A program made the position numbers and the translations under genes. 64,000 bases of DNA from Rathayibacter sp. VKM Ac-2879 (GTDB lineage: Bacteria > Actinomycetota > Actinomycetes > Actinomycetales > Microbacteriaceae). The notes under the pieces were generated by a model, which worked only from the letters and a program-made list of their open reading frames with translations, was not told where the DNA came from and searched no databases. Where the stretch lies: positions 1-64,000 of the forward strand of contig NZ_JADKSO010000006.1 of the NCBI RefSeq assembly GCF_015351245.1, given 5' to 3'. Below, piece by piece: positions 1 to 8,635 of this stretch. The stretch's first letter is position 1; each line of letters opens with the position of its first letter.

Positions 1-582
1 GCAGCGCTCGGCCGCTTCCTCTCCACCGACCCAGTAGAGGGAGGAGTGGACAACGACTACAACTACCCTCTCGATCCAATCAACAAGCTCGACCTCACCG
101 GCGAGCTCTCAGCGGATTCTGCGGAGCGACTCGTCAATAACAAGAGCGGGTACACCATCGTTCCTGATGGCAAGGGTGGCATTACATCGAGCCGACCTTC
201 CGCTACACCCATCGCCCCAAAATCGGGTTGTATCCGAAATTCCTGTACAGGTGGACCCAGTCCGCAGCCCGCAAAGATTTCCGATGCTCAAGTAAAGTCC
301 AATCTCAAAGATATGGGAACTGTCATTGGCTGGATTGCAATCGGCGCTGCAATCATCGCGTTGATACCCGGAGCGGCTCCGATCGCGGCTCCAATTGCGG
401 CCATCACAGGAGGGCTGTCCACTCTCTACACCTGCATGGGGGTCGGTGTCTCTACTCCAACCTGCCGAACAGCACTGATGTTTGAAGCGGTGGGGCCATT
501 CGGGGGTTCCATGGCCGCGGGCGCGCGGGAACTAAGATGGGACCTCACCATGCTCAGCGGCGATGTTGTTCAACAATTTTGA
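1..582 (+). CDS. RHS repeat-associated core protein, C-terminal end with variable toxin-like tail (partial)
   Basis: The frame is open from base 1, so the 5' part lies outside the window; 193 codons remain. The first 35 residues match the end of an RHS core: [12 protein letters not shown], then [18 protein letters not shown]. After that junction the tail should be the variable effector region. It has a polar linker, about 65 residues with Pro, Ser and Gly, then a hydrophobic stretch (roughly residues 114-160; [20 protein letters not shown] and following) and a short end. RHS proteins build a hollow shell around a C-terminal toxin; this is family knowledge. I do not recognise the toxin fold. 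The hydrophobic segment may act on or cross a membrane (inference). The next gene starts 11 bp downstream and is the immunity candidate. Confidence 0.82.
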   Translation, partial: AALGRFLSTDPVEGGVDNDYNYPLDPINKLDLTGELSADSAERLVNNKSGYTIVPDGKGGITSSRPSATPIAPKSGCIRNSCTGGPSPQPAKISDAQVKSNLKDMGTVIGWIAIGAAIIALIPGAAPIAAPIAAITGGLSTLYTCMGVGVSTPTCRTALMFEAVGPFGGSMAAGARELRWDLTMLSGDVVQQF

Positions 583-593
583 GGAAGAATAAC

Positions 594-1772
594 GTGAAGC
601 GATTTGTATACCCCCTCTACGCGACCGGAGTTCTACTTTTCGTTGGCGCTTTCATATGGCTCGACTTTCGACGCGAAAGCAGCCTGAGTGGGGGAGCCAT
701 CTGGGTCCTCGTTCCAGTCTTGCTAATTTTCGCCGTAATGGTCGTATTCATGCGCGTAAAGTACAGGGGTTTCTTCAAGACCCTTCAAGTTAACCCGGCG
801 AGCGAAGTGTTCTGTAATCAAGAGCGTCTGCCTGACATGCCTGAAGCCTTTGGGATTTGGCCCACGGGGCGACTTTTCCTGGCTGAAGCAAACAGTGATG
901 GATTAGTCCTTCATGACAGGACGGGAGTCGTTGCGCGCATTCCTCGGAAGTGGATCAACGGTGTTGAAATCGATTACGTGGAATTCTATAGAGTCCAGTT
1001 CGCGCCAGCTTTCGTGCTATCGGGCGCAGATGGCGTGTCATTGCCCTTCGTGCCGTCATCAAGAATATTCCCGGGTAATCTTGGCACCACAACCCGCCGC
1101 ACAAGGCGAATTGCTGATGAGTTCGTTAAGCGCCTTCGAATCCAGTTACAAGGTGTAATAATGAGTTCTAACGGAAATCCGCATGGTCCGCGTTTGTCGC
1201 TCCGCTATTTGGTCGCGGTCATCGCAATAGCTGCTACCACCGTCGTAACTACCTTGGTCGTTTGGAAAGGCAACGGCATTTCGATCGGACCTGAATTCCT
1301 CCTGGGTCTTAGTTCAGCATTTATTCCTTTGTGTATTGTCTACTACGTGGTCATAGGACAGGCGCTTGGGTTGAAAAGCGCACTGATTCGGGGGAATAAT
1401 ACTGAATTTTGGATCGCGAGACCGGCTCGCGATTTTCGGAAATTTATCAGAAGTCACCCTTCGAGCGAAGGTCGGTTTGTGGCCGATAAAAAAAGATTTG
1501 TCGGTATTACTCTTTCCGAAAATTACGTTAATATCTGGTCTAACGACCATGAATTATACTTGGCCGCAAAAATCGACAGGAGCTGTCTGGTAGACGCAGA
1601 TCTCGGCCGAATCAAATTTTTTGAGGGTGATGAGCGCGGGCTTATGATCACAATTATGGATGAGAACGTACGCAAGAATGTTCATGTTGCCCTATACTCG
1701 GCCCGATGGTACTGGGTTGGACAAGCGGATGATCTGGTATACAAAGGATTGATTACGATGCTCGTGCGATAA
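594..1772 (+). CDS. Four-TM membrane protein with two similar halves; candidate RHS immunity protein
   Basis: This 392-residue protein is unrecognised. The GTG start at 594 follows GAGGAAG at 581-587 with 6 nt spacing; an earlier in-frame ATG at 537 lies inside the RHS gene and is less likely. It has two TM helices (about residues 5-23 and 33-53), a soluble region of about 130 residues, two more TM helices (about 205-225 and 235-260), and a second soluble region of similar size. Both soluble parts look beta-rich: SDGLVLHDRTGVVARIP in the first, NYVNIWSNDHELYLAAKI in the second. Its position right behind an RHS tail suggests an immunity role (inference). Its base use is richer in A and T than the window average, as is common for horizontally acquired cargo. 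Confidence 0.8.
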   Translation: MKRFVYPLYATGVLLFVGAFIWLDFRRESSLSGGAIWVLVPVLLIFAVMVVFMRVKYRGFFKTLQVNPASEVFCNQERLPDMPEAFGIWPTGRLFLAEANSDGLVLHDRTGVVARIPRKWINGVEIDYVEFYRVQFAPAFVLSGADGVSLPFVPSSRIFPGNLGTTTRRTRRIADEFVKRLRIQLQGVIMSSNGNPHGPRLSLRYLVAVIAIAATTVVTTLVVWKGNGISIGPEFLLGLSSAFIPLCIVYYVVIGQALGLKSALIRGNNTEFWIARPARDFRKFIRSHPSSEGRFVADKKRFVGITLSENYVNIWSNDHELYLAAKIDRSCLVDADLGRIKFFEGDERGLMITIMDENVRKNVHVALYSARWYWVGQADDLVYKGLITMLVR

Positions 1773-2379
1773 GTCTAATTGGGCCAGAGAGACTGATTGT
1801 TCAACCGTTCTGCTTGACCACTGGGGAAAAGCGAAATTTCTGCCCGGTACGGCGCTACGTCGCGAATCGGGGGTGCTCGTCGCCTGGCTGGTCAGGCTAT
1901 GTTGAACTCGGACCGGACGAGGTTGGCCCTCGATGCTTTCGAACGATCTCTGCGTGCGTCGACGTCGGAGCTGTGGCGCGAAGCAGAGCGGTATCTCTGC
2001 GCGCGACTCGCTCTTTCGCGGACTTACATTCTCTTGGCGCTGTTCACATGGTCGGACGAGAAGCCGACTCCGTCCAACTTTTCAAGGAGGATAATTTGAT
2101 CGTGTTCGCCGAACATCCTCCTACGCTTCTTCTGGGGGTCTTCGATCTTGCTCGAGTGCGGGGGTTCGTGGATTGAACTGATCGACAAGAGCGCTCTCTC
2201 GTTGATTTCTTGAACCGAGCAATTGCGCGCATCCGCGCATCGTGGCGGTGCAGCGCGCGAAGAACCCCGGCGCCACCTCGCCTGGCGCCTGCCACATCGG
2301 ATCCCTCGGTGTCCCCTGCGCCTTATAGTTCTCTCAGAAACCCGCGCCCGGCGGGTTCGATGAAGGGGGTCGCTCGTCC
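1773..2379 (+). other. 607-bp region without a convincing gene; probable gene debris
   Basis: No frame here gives a protein I recognise. Two overlapping frames (1814-2176 and 1899-2099) stay open but have poor composition. One detail stands out: AAGGAGG at 2084-2090 sits 5 nt before TTG ATC GTG at 2096, opening a 26-codon frame that ends at 2176. This may be a real small ORF or the relic of a decayed gene. Decayed toxin or immunity remnants are common behind RHS genes, but no homology to the upstream genes is visible. Confidence 0.5.
2324..2357 (+). promoter_or_regulatory. Promoter -10 and leader hairpin of the flotillin gene
   Basis: TATAGT at 2324-2329 is a good -10. About 10 nt downstream, 2339-2345 (AACCCGC) pairs perfectly with 2351-2357 (GCGGGTT) around a 5-nt loop, so the 5' UTR would start with a small hairpin. 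A GAAGGGGG ribosome site precedes the ATG at 2380. Confidence 0.5.
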
Positions 2380-3885
2380 ATGGAACTCGATCTGTTCTGG
2401 ATCGTCGCCGTAGGGGTCGCCGTCGGCGCGGTGCTGCTGTGTGCGCTCATCGGCTTCTTCATCTTCCGGGCCTGGTATCAGGTGCCGCAAGCGGACGAGG
2501 CGATCGTGATCATCGGCAAAAAGCAGCGCGGCGACGACGGACTGACCTCGAACATGACCGTCATCACGGGAGGCGGAGCCTTCGTCAACAAACTGACCCA
2601 GCGGTCCGACCGCATCTCGTTGCGTTCCCGTCAGATCAAGATGGAGCCAGTCGCCCAGACGAAGAACGGCGTGACGATCCACCTCGCCGGTGTCGCCCTC
2701 GTCAAGATCGGATCCACGCCGGACCAGGTGCGTGCTGCCGCGGAGCGATTCGCCTCGCAGGACCAGGCGATCGATGTCTTCACGACCGAGCAGCTGGAGG
2801 GCGCCCTTCGCGGTGTCGTGGCGAAGCTCAGCGTCGAAGAAGTCATGCAGGACCGACAGAAGCTCGGCGACGAGATCGCCGAGGGCATCAAGGGTGACCT
2901 GCTCGCCCAGGGCCTCGTCCTCGATTCGTTCGCGATCCAGGGTGTCACCGACCGCAACGGGTACATCGACGCCCTCGGCGCTCAGGAGGTCGAGCGGGTC
3001 AAGCGGGAGGCTGAGGTCGCTCGCATCAACGCGGCCCGCGAGGTCAAGGCACGTCAGCTCGCGACCGAAGAAGCGAATCTGATCGAGCAGACCGCGTACG
3101 ACAAGAACACCGCCGCATCGAAGTCCGAGGTCGGTCGCGCCAACGCCGAAGCCGAGCAGGCCGAGAATCTCGCCCGCGCCGAGCGCGAGCAGGCCGTTCT
3201 CGTGCAGCGGGCCGAGAATCGGCAGGCCGAGCTCGACGCCGACGTCAAGCGCGTCGCTGATGCCGAGAAGTACCGCAGCCAGACCGAGGCCGATGCGGAG
3301 TCGTACGCACGCCAGAAGAAGGCCGAGACCGATCGTCAGGTCGCGCAGCAGGAGTCCGACGCCGAGGCCTATGCCGTCCAGCGACAGGCTGAGGCCCGGC
3401 AGGCGTCGGCCGCGGCCGAGGCGGCTGCCGTCCGTGCGCGTGCTGAGGCGGAAGCGGAGGCGCTGCGAGCCCAGGCGGGCGCAGAGGCGGAGGCTCTGCG
3501 GGTGAGGGCCGCGGCCGAGGCGGAGTCTCTGCGCGCCAAGGGCGAGGCGAGCGCGGCGGCCATCCAGGCCGAGGCGGAGGCGCTCCGCGAGAACCAGGAG
3601 GCGGTCCTCGGTCGCGAGCTCGTCGGGCAGCTCCCGGCGCTCATGGCCGAGTTCGCGAAGGGCTATCAGAACGTCGGCACCATCACGCTGATCGGCGGCG
3701 ATACCGCTGGCACGCACATCGCCCGCGAGCAGGCGGCGAGCCTCGCCGCCACGTTCGACAGCGTCAAGTCGGCGACCGGCGTCGACCTGGGAGCGATCCT
3801 GCAGGGCCAGGCTTTCGGTCGAGGTGTCGCCGCCGCCACGGCGGCATCGGAGGGCAGTGACATGCCCGCCGCCACGACGAGCTGA
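2380..3885 (+). CDS. Flotillin / SPFH-domain membrane protein
   Basis: The 501-residue protein has one N-terminal TM helix (about 5-30), an SPFH/Band 7 domain (about 35-190), and a long Ala/Glu/Arg/Gln-rich coiled coil (about 200-410) with repeated units such as AEAEALRAQAGAEAEALRVR. It ends in a flotillin-like C-terminal region with QLPALMAEFAKGYQNVGTI. Flotillins oligomerise on the inner face of the membrane and organise ordered microdomains. No NfeD-type partner is next to it. The ATG at 2380 is supported by the upstream purine-rich site and by the TM helix starting straight after it. Confidence 0.93.
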   Translation: MELDLFWIVAVGVAVGAVLLCALIGFFIFRAWYQVPQADEAIVIIGKKQRGDDGLTSNMTVITGGGAFVNKLTQRSDRISLRSRQIKMEPVAQTKNGVTIHLAGVALVKIGSTPDQVRAAAERFASQDQAIDVFTTEQLEGALRGVVAKLSVEEVMQDRQKLGDEIAEGIKGDLLAQGLVLDSFAIQGVTDRNGYIDALGAQEVERVKREAEVARINAAREVKARQLATEEANLIEQTAYDKNTAASKSEVGRANAEAEQAENLARAEREQAVLVQRAENRQAELDADVKRVADAEKYRSQTEADAESYARQKKAETDRQVAQQESDAEAYAVQRQAEARQASAAAEAAAVRARAEAEAEALRAQAGAEAEALRVRAAAEAESLRAKGEASAAAIQAEAEALRENQEAVLGRELVGQLPALMAEFAKGYQNVGTITLIGGDTAGTHIAREQAASLAATFDSVKSATGVDLGAILQGQAFGRGVAAATAASEGSDMPAATTS

Positions 3886-4078
3886 CGACCGACGCCGAGC
3901 CGCGAGACGAAGAGTCGGCCGGCTGCTCTGTGTCCTCCGCGACGCGCGGCGCCTGCGCTTCGCTCGCGGGCGACGTCCTCGCCTACGGCTCCTGCTGGTG
4001 GATCGCCACGCGCCACCTCCGTCTCGCCGGCTGACTCCGCCCGCGCTCTGAGGAGGCGTGTTCCGCTACCGTCGAAGC

Positions 4079-4432
4079 ATGTTCGCTGGACTGCAGGGCT
4101 GGCACCTGCTCCTCATCCTCGTCGTCTTCTCTCCGGTGATCGTGCTGGCGATCGGGCTCCCGATCGCGCTCGCGCAGGGCCGGGCGCGCCGTGATGCCGG
4201 CCTCGTCACCGATCCGCGCGTGAACACGGTGGCCGTCGTCGCCTTCGTGCTCTCGTTCTTCGCCGGCATCGGAGGAGTGGTCTGCGGACACGTCGCGCGC
4301 GCGCAGATCCGCCGCACCGGCGAGGCCGGCTGGGGGTTGGCGCTCTTCGCCCTCATTCTCGGCTACTACGCGACGACGGTCGGTCTGTTGGTCGGCGGGG
4401 CCGTGCTCGCCTCCGCGCTCGCACGGGCCTGA
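4079..4432 (+). CDS. DUF4190 domain membrane protein
   Basis: Small membrane protein of 117 residues with two to three TM helices: one at about 8-31 and a DUF4190-type hairpin at about 50-110 containing a Gly-rich turn and the HVARAQIRRTGEAG loop. The ATG at 4079 is preceded by TACCGT (4067-4072) with 6 nt between, the leaderless arrangement seen across this window. A GTG at 4058 is in frame but sits only one base after AGGAGG, too close for that to be its ribosome site. The function is unknown. A second DUF4190 protein is at 10045-10473. Confidence 0.72.
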   Translation: MFAGLQGWHLLLILVVFSPVIVLAIGLPIALAQGRARRDAGLVTDPRVNTVAVVAFVLSFFAGIGGVVCGHVARAQIRRTGEAGWGLALFALILGYYATTVGLLVGGAVLASALARA

Positions 4433-4531
4433 CATCGGGCGCTGTGCGCACGCATCGCCGGCGGCGAGGTCGGAGGAGGAGCGAGCGAGGCGGCCGTGCC
4501 GTCACGACATGCGCGACGCCGAGGCCCGGCG

Positions 4532-5386
4532 TCACCGCACCGGTATGGACGGGCCCGACGTGGGATTGCCCGTGGTCGGCTGCGGAAAGGGCGTGCCGCC
4601 CGGGGGCGACGGCGGGATCGTCGGCCCGTTTCCGCCTCTGTCGGGCTGGAACGTGCCCCCGCCTCCGTTGGAAGGGGGGCCCGGGTTTGGCGCGACAGTG
4701 ACTGTGCCCCGAAGAACAGGCGTGTCGTCGTCGGCGACCGTACCGCTCCCGGCGACCGGTGTGAGCGAGAACGAGAAGGCGGTCGTCTGGCTGCCGTAGG
4801 GGCGCTCGACGCTCGCGACCTCGCTGTACCCCGCCTGCCCCAGGGCGCCGAGCTGCGTCACCGTGACGGTGCGGGTCGCGCGCCATCGGATCACCTGGTT
4901 CCAGACGCCACCGTTGATCACTCCGTTATAGATCCCATACGTCGGACCCTGGTCGCTCGGACCTGCGACGGCGCTCCAGGCCCCGACCGAGACTCCCGCG
5001 GTGGTCGAGGTCGGCGCCACGAGGGTCGCCAGCATCACCGAGGCCGCGAGGCCGAGTGCCTCCGCACGCGCAGAGGAGCTGCTCTCGAACTCACTCCACG
5101 TCGCGGTGATGTCGAGGATGTACGTCTCGACGAAGGCGATCACGGGGGCCGGGACCCGACCAGCCGTCTCCTGGAACGCGAAACCCGTATAGCCGCTCAG
5201 GCCGCCCGAGGAGAGGCTGGTTCCCGAGCGCGCGGCGACGTTCCACCCCTCCTGCTCGGCGGGCGCGGACAGCGTCTCGGAGGCGACCGCGGCGGGGGCC
5301 GCGAGCGCTACGGCGACGACGGGGACGCTCCAGGCGGCGAGGGCCGAGACGCTGCGTCGGGAGGGCGCGCCGAAGGAGGGGTTCAC
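4532..5386 (-). CDS. Exported protein of unknown function with Pro/Gly-rich C-terminus
   Basis: The frame extends upstream to 5626, but the translation there is Arg/Pro-rich. The GTG at 5386 has GGAG five bases upstream and gives a proper signal peptide: RRS, then a hydrophobic stretch and an AVASE cleavage region near residue 35. The mature part (about 250 residues) is rich in Ser, Thr, Ala and Gly, with a WxxxxR region (GGVWNQVIRWRATRTVTVTQ), and ends in a low-complexity Pro/Gly/Asn tail. No sortase motif, lipobox or catalytic motif is visible. It is probably secreted or wall-associated. I do not recognise the family. Confidence 0.62.
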   Translation of the reverse strand: MNPSFGAPSRRSVSALAAWSVPVVAVALAAPAAVASETLSAPAEQEGWNVAARSGTSLSSGGLSGYTGFAFQETAGRVPAPVIAFVETYILDITATWSEFESSSSARAEALGLAASVMLATLVAPTSTTAGVSVGAWSAVAGPSDQGPTYGIYNGVINGGVWNQVIRWRATRTVTVTQLGALGQAGYSEVASVERPYGSQTTAFSFSLTPVAGSGTVADDDTPVLRGTVTVAPNPGPPSNGGGGTFQPDRGGNGPTIPPSPPGGTPFPQPTTGNPTSGPSIPVR

Positions 5387-5609
5387 AGGTGCTCCAGGGT
5401 GAGCAGGACAAGCGGGCCTCCCACAGTGGCAGAAGACGCGAGGTCGCTGAGACCCCCTGTTCAGCACCGCGCCCGGTCGACGTCGACTCCGCGCCGGATG
5501 TGCGAGACGGATGAACGTCCGGTGAGCACCCGTTCTCGGCGTTCCACCGGGTCGTCGCGCTGGGTAGGCTGTACTGCTTCGTCGTGAGTGGAGCGGTCGC
5601 GGAGGAACG

Positions 5610-7445
5610 ATGGGCAAGAAGCGCAATCAGGGTCGATCCGGAGGCGGGCGCGAGGGAGGCGGACAGGGCGGCGGGCGCACCGCCGAGACCGCGCTGATGG
5701 TGCGGTTCCGCAGCTGGTACCGCGCGCACCTGGCCGACGTCGGCGCTCTGCACGAGCACCTCGAGGTCGATGAGGCCGTCGACGTCCTCACCGACCTCTT
5801 CGCGATGACCCGTGATCTCCGACCCCGCGGCTCCTTCGCGCGCCCCGATGCGGAGCTGCTCGAGGCGGTCTTCGACCAGATCGAAGCCGACCTCTCGGGC
5901 GACGAGAGCGAGGCCGATCTCGACGACACCCTCTTCACCGTCGCCGAGGTCGTCGAGCACTTCCTCGACTTCCTCACCGAGGAGGATCTCTGGACCGGCA
6001 CCGACGAAGAGCTCGAGGAGTGCCAGGCCGTCCTCGACGAGGTCCTCGACCTGGCGGGCTCCTTCATCGATGCCGTCCTCGACGACCTCACCGAGCTCGA
6101 GGAGGTGCCCGCCGCCGAGCAGCTGGCCGCCGTCCGCGCCTCCGCGCTGGTCCACGCCGCCGATGTGGTCGTCGAGCATCTCGCCGCGACCGATGAGGCG
6201 ACGCTCACGGAGCGCGCGGCCCGCGAGATCGCGGTCGAGGCGGGCATCGCCTCCGCCGGGTCGACCCCGAGCGACGACGCGGTGCGCATCCCGGTCGCAG
6301 CATGGTGGGATGCTCTCCTCTCCTCCGAGGTCCTCGAGGCCGACGGGCGCTCTGCCGTGCTCGGCGAGGCAGCCGTGCTCTGGCGCAGCTCCGACGCGCA
6401 GGAGGCGGCGGCGGAGCGCGTTGCCTACGTCGCGCACTTCCTCGACCTGTGGGCGCGCAGCGCGCAGGCGGGTCTGGCTGCCGCCGACACCGAGAACGGC
6501 GCGTTCACGCCCGAGGTGCGTGCGATCACGATCACCGACGCCGTGCTCGTCCGCATGGCGGTCGCCTGCCAGGCGTCGATGCACCCCGGCCTCGTCGTCG
6601 GCGAGCTGATCGACGAGCTCGCAGCCGACTCCGAAGTCTTGCTCGAGGAGGCGCTCGACGAGCGCGAGCGGATGGTCGGCGCTGCCGAGCGGATGCTCGA
6701 CGACGCCGCCGAGCTCGGCCTGCTCCTGCACTCGCCCGAGTTCGGCTATACCGTGCCCGACGCGCTGCGGCCCGTGATCGCGTCCGTCGTGCGCGCGAGC
6801 ATTCTGCTGCTCGGTGCACGAGAGGCCAGTCGCCTCGAGATTCTCGACGAGGCGACCGACGAGACCGCCGCCGCCTACGCGCTCCGCGTCGCCGTGCTCG
6901 GCACGAAGCCCGCGGTGTGGCGCACGCTCGAACTCTCGTCGGAGTCGACGCTGCGCGATCTGCACCTCGCCGTGCAGCTCGCGCTCGGCTGGAGCGACGC
7001 GCAGCCGCACTACTTCAGCGTGGGAGTCCCTGACGAGGATCACGCGCGTATCGGCTCGCCGTCCGACGCCGAGGAGCTCGGCTCCGATCTCGTCGACGAG
7101 GCGAGCGTCGTGCTCGCCGAGGTGCTGAACGATGTGGCGGATGAGCTCTTCTACGTGTATGACCTCGAGGACGAGTGGCGCCACGTCATCCGTCTTGAGG
7201 CGATCGCGCCCTTGCGAGCGGCTCTGCCGCGGTGCACGGGTGCGCGCGGCGCGGCGCCTCTCGACGCGAGCGGCGGCCCGGCCGCCTGGGCCGACACCGT
7301 CCGCGCGGCCACCGACCCCTCCTCGGCCGACCATGCGGAGGCGCTGGAGGCTCTCGGACTCGCGCCGGGTGCCTCCTTCGACCCTGCGGCAGTCGACATC
7401 GACGCCATCAACCGCTCGCTCGGGCTGCTGCGCACCGGGCTCTGA
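5610..7445 (+). CDS. Plasmid pRiA4b ORF-3 family protein with long acidic N-terminal region
   Basis: The C-terminal about 150 residues match the pRiA4b ORF-3-like domain (also called the IS1096 passenger TnpR-like domain): LRVAVLGTKPAVWRTLELSS, LHLAVQLALGWSDAQPHYF, and FYVYDLEDEWRHVIRLE. The first about 400 residues are acidic and largely helical, with repeated Asp/Glu/Leu-rich segments, and resemble the variable helical extension often fused to this domain. Start: GGAGGAACG precedes the ATG at 5610. The biochemical role of the family is not known to me. No transposase or plasmid gene lies nearby, so the name reflects history rather than context. Confidence 0.82.
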   Translation: MGKKRNQGRSGGGREGGGQGGGRTAETALMVRFRSWYRAHLADVGALHEHLEVDEAVDVLTDLFAMTRDLRPRGSFARPDAELLEAVFDQIEADLSGDESEADLDDTLFTVAEVVEHFLDFLTEEDLWTGTDEELEECQAVLDEVLDLAGSFIDAVLDDLTELEEVPAAEQLAAVRASALVHAADVVVEHLAATDEATLTERAAREIAVEAGIASAGSTPSDDAVRIPVAAWWDALLSSEVLEADGRSAVLGEAAVLWRSSDAQEAAAERVAYVAHFLDLWARSAQAGLAAADTENGAFTPEVRAITITDAVLVRMAVACQASMHPGLVVGELIDELAADSEVLLEEALDERERMVGAAERMLDDAAELGLLLHSPEFGYTVPDALRPVIASVVRASILLLGAREASRLEILDEATDETAAAYALRVAVLGTKPAVWRTLELSSESTLRDLHLAVQLALGWSDAQPHYFSVGVPDEDHARIGSPSDAEELGSDLVDEASVVLAEVLNDVADELFYVYDLEDEWRHVIRLEAIAPLRAALPRCTGARGAAPLDASGGPAAWADTVRAATDPSSADHAEALEALGLAPGASFDPAAVDIDAINRSLGLLRTGL

Positions 7446-7470
7446 GCGGCGCTCGCCGCGCGGTCCGCAA

Positions 7471-7538
7471 CACAGCGTCAGCTGAGACGCGCTCTCGTGC
7501 ACCATCGTGCGCGACGAGCTGTCTCAGCTGATGTTGTG
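7471..7538. terminator. Long hairpin between convergent genes
   Basis: 7471-7488 pairs with 7521-7538 over 18 positions, including the perfect core TCAGCTGAGAC / GTCTCAGCTGA and two G-T wobbles. The 32-base loop can fold partly on itself. It lies between a plus-strand stop at 7445 and a minus-strand stop at 7544, so it probably ends transcription from both sides. There is no clear U-tract. Confidence 0.6.
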
Positions 7539-7543
7539 CAGGA

Positions 7544-8512
7544 CTACGGCGTGAGCAGCAGCTTGCCGATGTGCCGGGAGGCGCGCATCCGTTCGTGCGC
7601 GCGCTCGGCGTCGGCGAGGGGGAGCACGTCGTCGACCACCGGGCGCACCCGTCCCTCCGCGATGAGCGGCCATGCCTGAGAGCGCAGCTGCCTGACGATC
7701 TCACGTCGCTCGTCCAGCGGCCGGGCGCGGAGGGTCGTGGCGTGCACGGCTCCGCGCTTACGCATCAGCACGCCGAGGTCGACCGAGCCGAGCGCGCCCG
7801 ACTGGTTGCCGATGACGACCACGCGACCGCCTGTCGCAAGCGCCTCGATGTTGCGCGCAAGGTAGTCGCCGCCGATCGGGTCGAGGATGACGTCGACTCC
7901 GCGCCCGTCCGTCTCGGCATGAACGCGCTGAACGAAGTCCTCCTCGTGGTAGTCGATGAGGATGTCTGCCCCGAGGCTGCGGCAGGCCTCGAGCTTCCGG
8001 GGGCTGCCCGCGGTCACGGCGACGCGCGCTCCGAGGGCGGAGGCGACCTGGATCGCCGCCGTTCCGATGCCGCTGCCGCCGCCATGGATCAGGACCGTGT
8101 CGTCTGGCCCCAGCCCGGCCACCATGACCAGATTCGACCACACCGTGGCGATGGCCTCGGGCAGCGCCGCTGCGGATACGAGGTCGATGCCCGCGGGGAC
8201 GGGGAGCACGAGGCCTGCATCGACCGCGACGTACTCGGCGTAGCCGCCTCCCGAGAGCAGGGCGCACACCTCGTCGCCCTCACGGACGTCGGCTGCGGCC
8301 TCCACGACGGTGCCGGAGACCTCCATCCCGAGGATCTCGGAGGCGCCCCGCGGCGGCGGGTAGACGCCTCCGCGCTGCCCGAGATCGGCGCGGTTGACGC
8401 CCGCTGCCGTGACGCGGATCAGGACCTCGCCGGCCCTGACGGAGGGGCGGGGCACGTCCTCGAGCACAAGCCGGGAGTCGGGGCCGGGGTTCTCGACGCG
8501 GATCGCCTGCAC
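7544..8512 (-). CDS. Zinc-independent quinone oxidoreductase (MDR superfamily)
   Basis: 322-residue medium-chain reductase of the NADPH:quinone oxidoreductase type. It has a GroES-like N-domain (AAGVNRADLGQRGGVYPPP, ILGMEVSGTV) and a Rossmann domain with LIHGGGSGIGTAAIQVASALGARV, which fits NADPH binding. Zinc ligands of alcohol dehydrogenases are absent. It should reduce quinones or similar electrophiles one hydride at a time. Start: TAGCGT (minus-strand -10, 8520-8525) lies 7 nt before the GTG at 8512, and the protein then begins with the usual first strand; upstream in-frame residues are Arg/Pro-rich and discarded. Confidence 0.88.
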   Translation of the reverse strand: MQAIRVENPGPDSRLVLEDVPRPSVRAGEVLIRVTAAGVNRADLGQRGGVYPPPRGASEILGMEVSGTVVEAAADVREGDEVCALLSGGGYAEYVAVDAGLVLPVPAGIDLVSAAALPEAIATVWSNLVMVAGLGPDDTVLIHGGGSGIGTAAIQVASALGARVAVTAGSPRKLEACRSLGADILIDYHEEDFVQRVHAETDGRGVDVILDPIGGDYLARNIEALATGGRVVVIGNQSGALGSVDLGVLMRKRGAVHATTLRARPLDERREIVRQLRSQAWPLIAEGRVRPVVDDVLPLADAERAHERMRASRHIGKLLLTP

Positions 8513-8635
8513 CAGAGGCACGCTACGCGGCCCACCTCCGAGGCCGCTCCACATGCGCTCCGCAGCACTGGGCGGGCGGCATCGCACGGGAGGCGGCCCG
8601 CAGGGCTACCTGGCCCGGGCCCCGCCCGCGCCCCG

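Noticed and set aside
1814-2176. 120-codon frame behind the candidate immunity gene
   Set aside because: No family match, low-quality composition and no ribosome site at its start; kept only as part of a debris region.
3280-3600. Repeated Ala/Glu/Arg-coding units suggestive of a DNA repeat array
   Set aside because: They encode the flotillin coiled coil; the period is protein-driven and the units are degenerate, not CRISPR-like.
5610-7445. Insertion sequence implied by the IS1096-passenger name
   Set aside because: No transposase, terminal repeats or target duplication is visible around the gene.
5091-7505. Long minus-strand frame opposite the pRiA4b ORF-3 gene
   Set aside because: No recognisable protein; the plus-strand frame has a known domain and a ribosome site.
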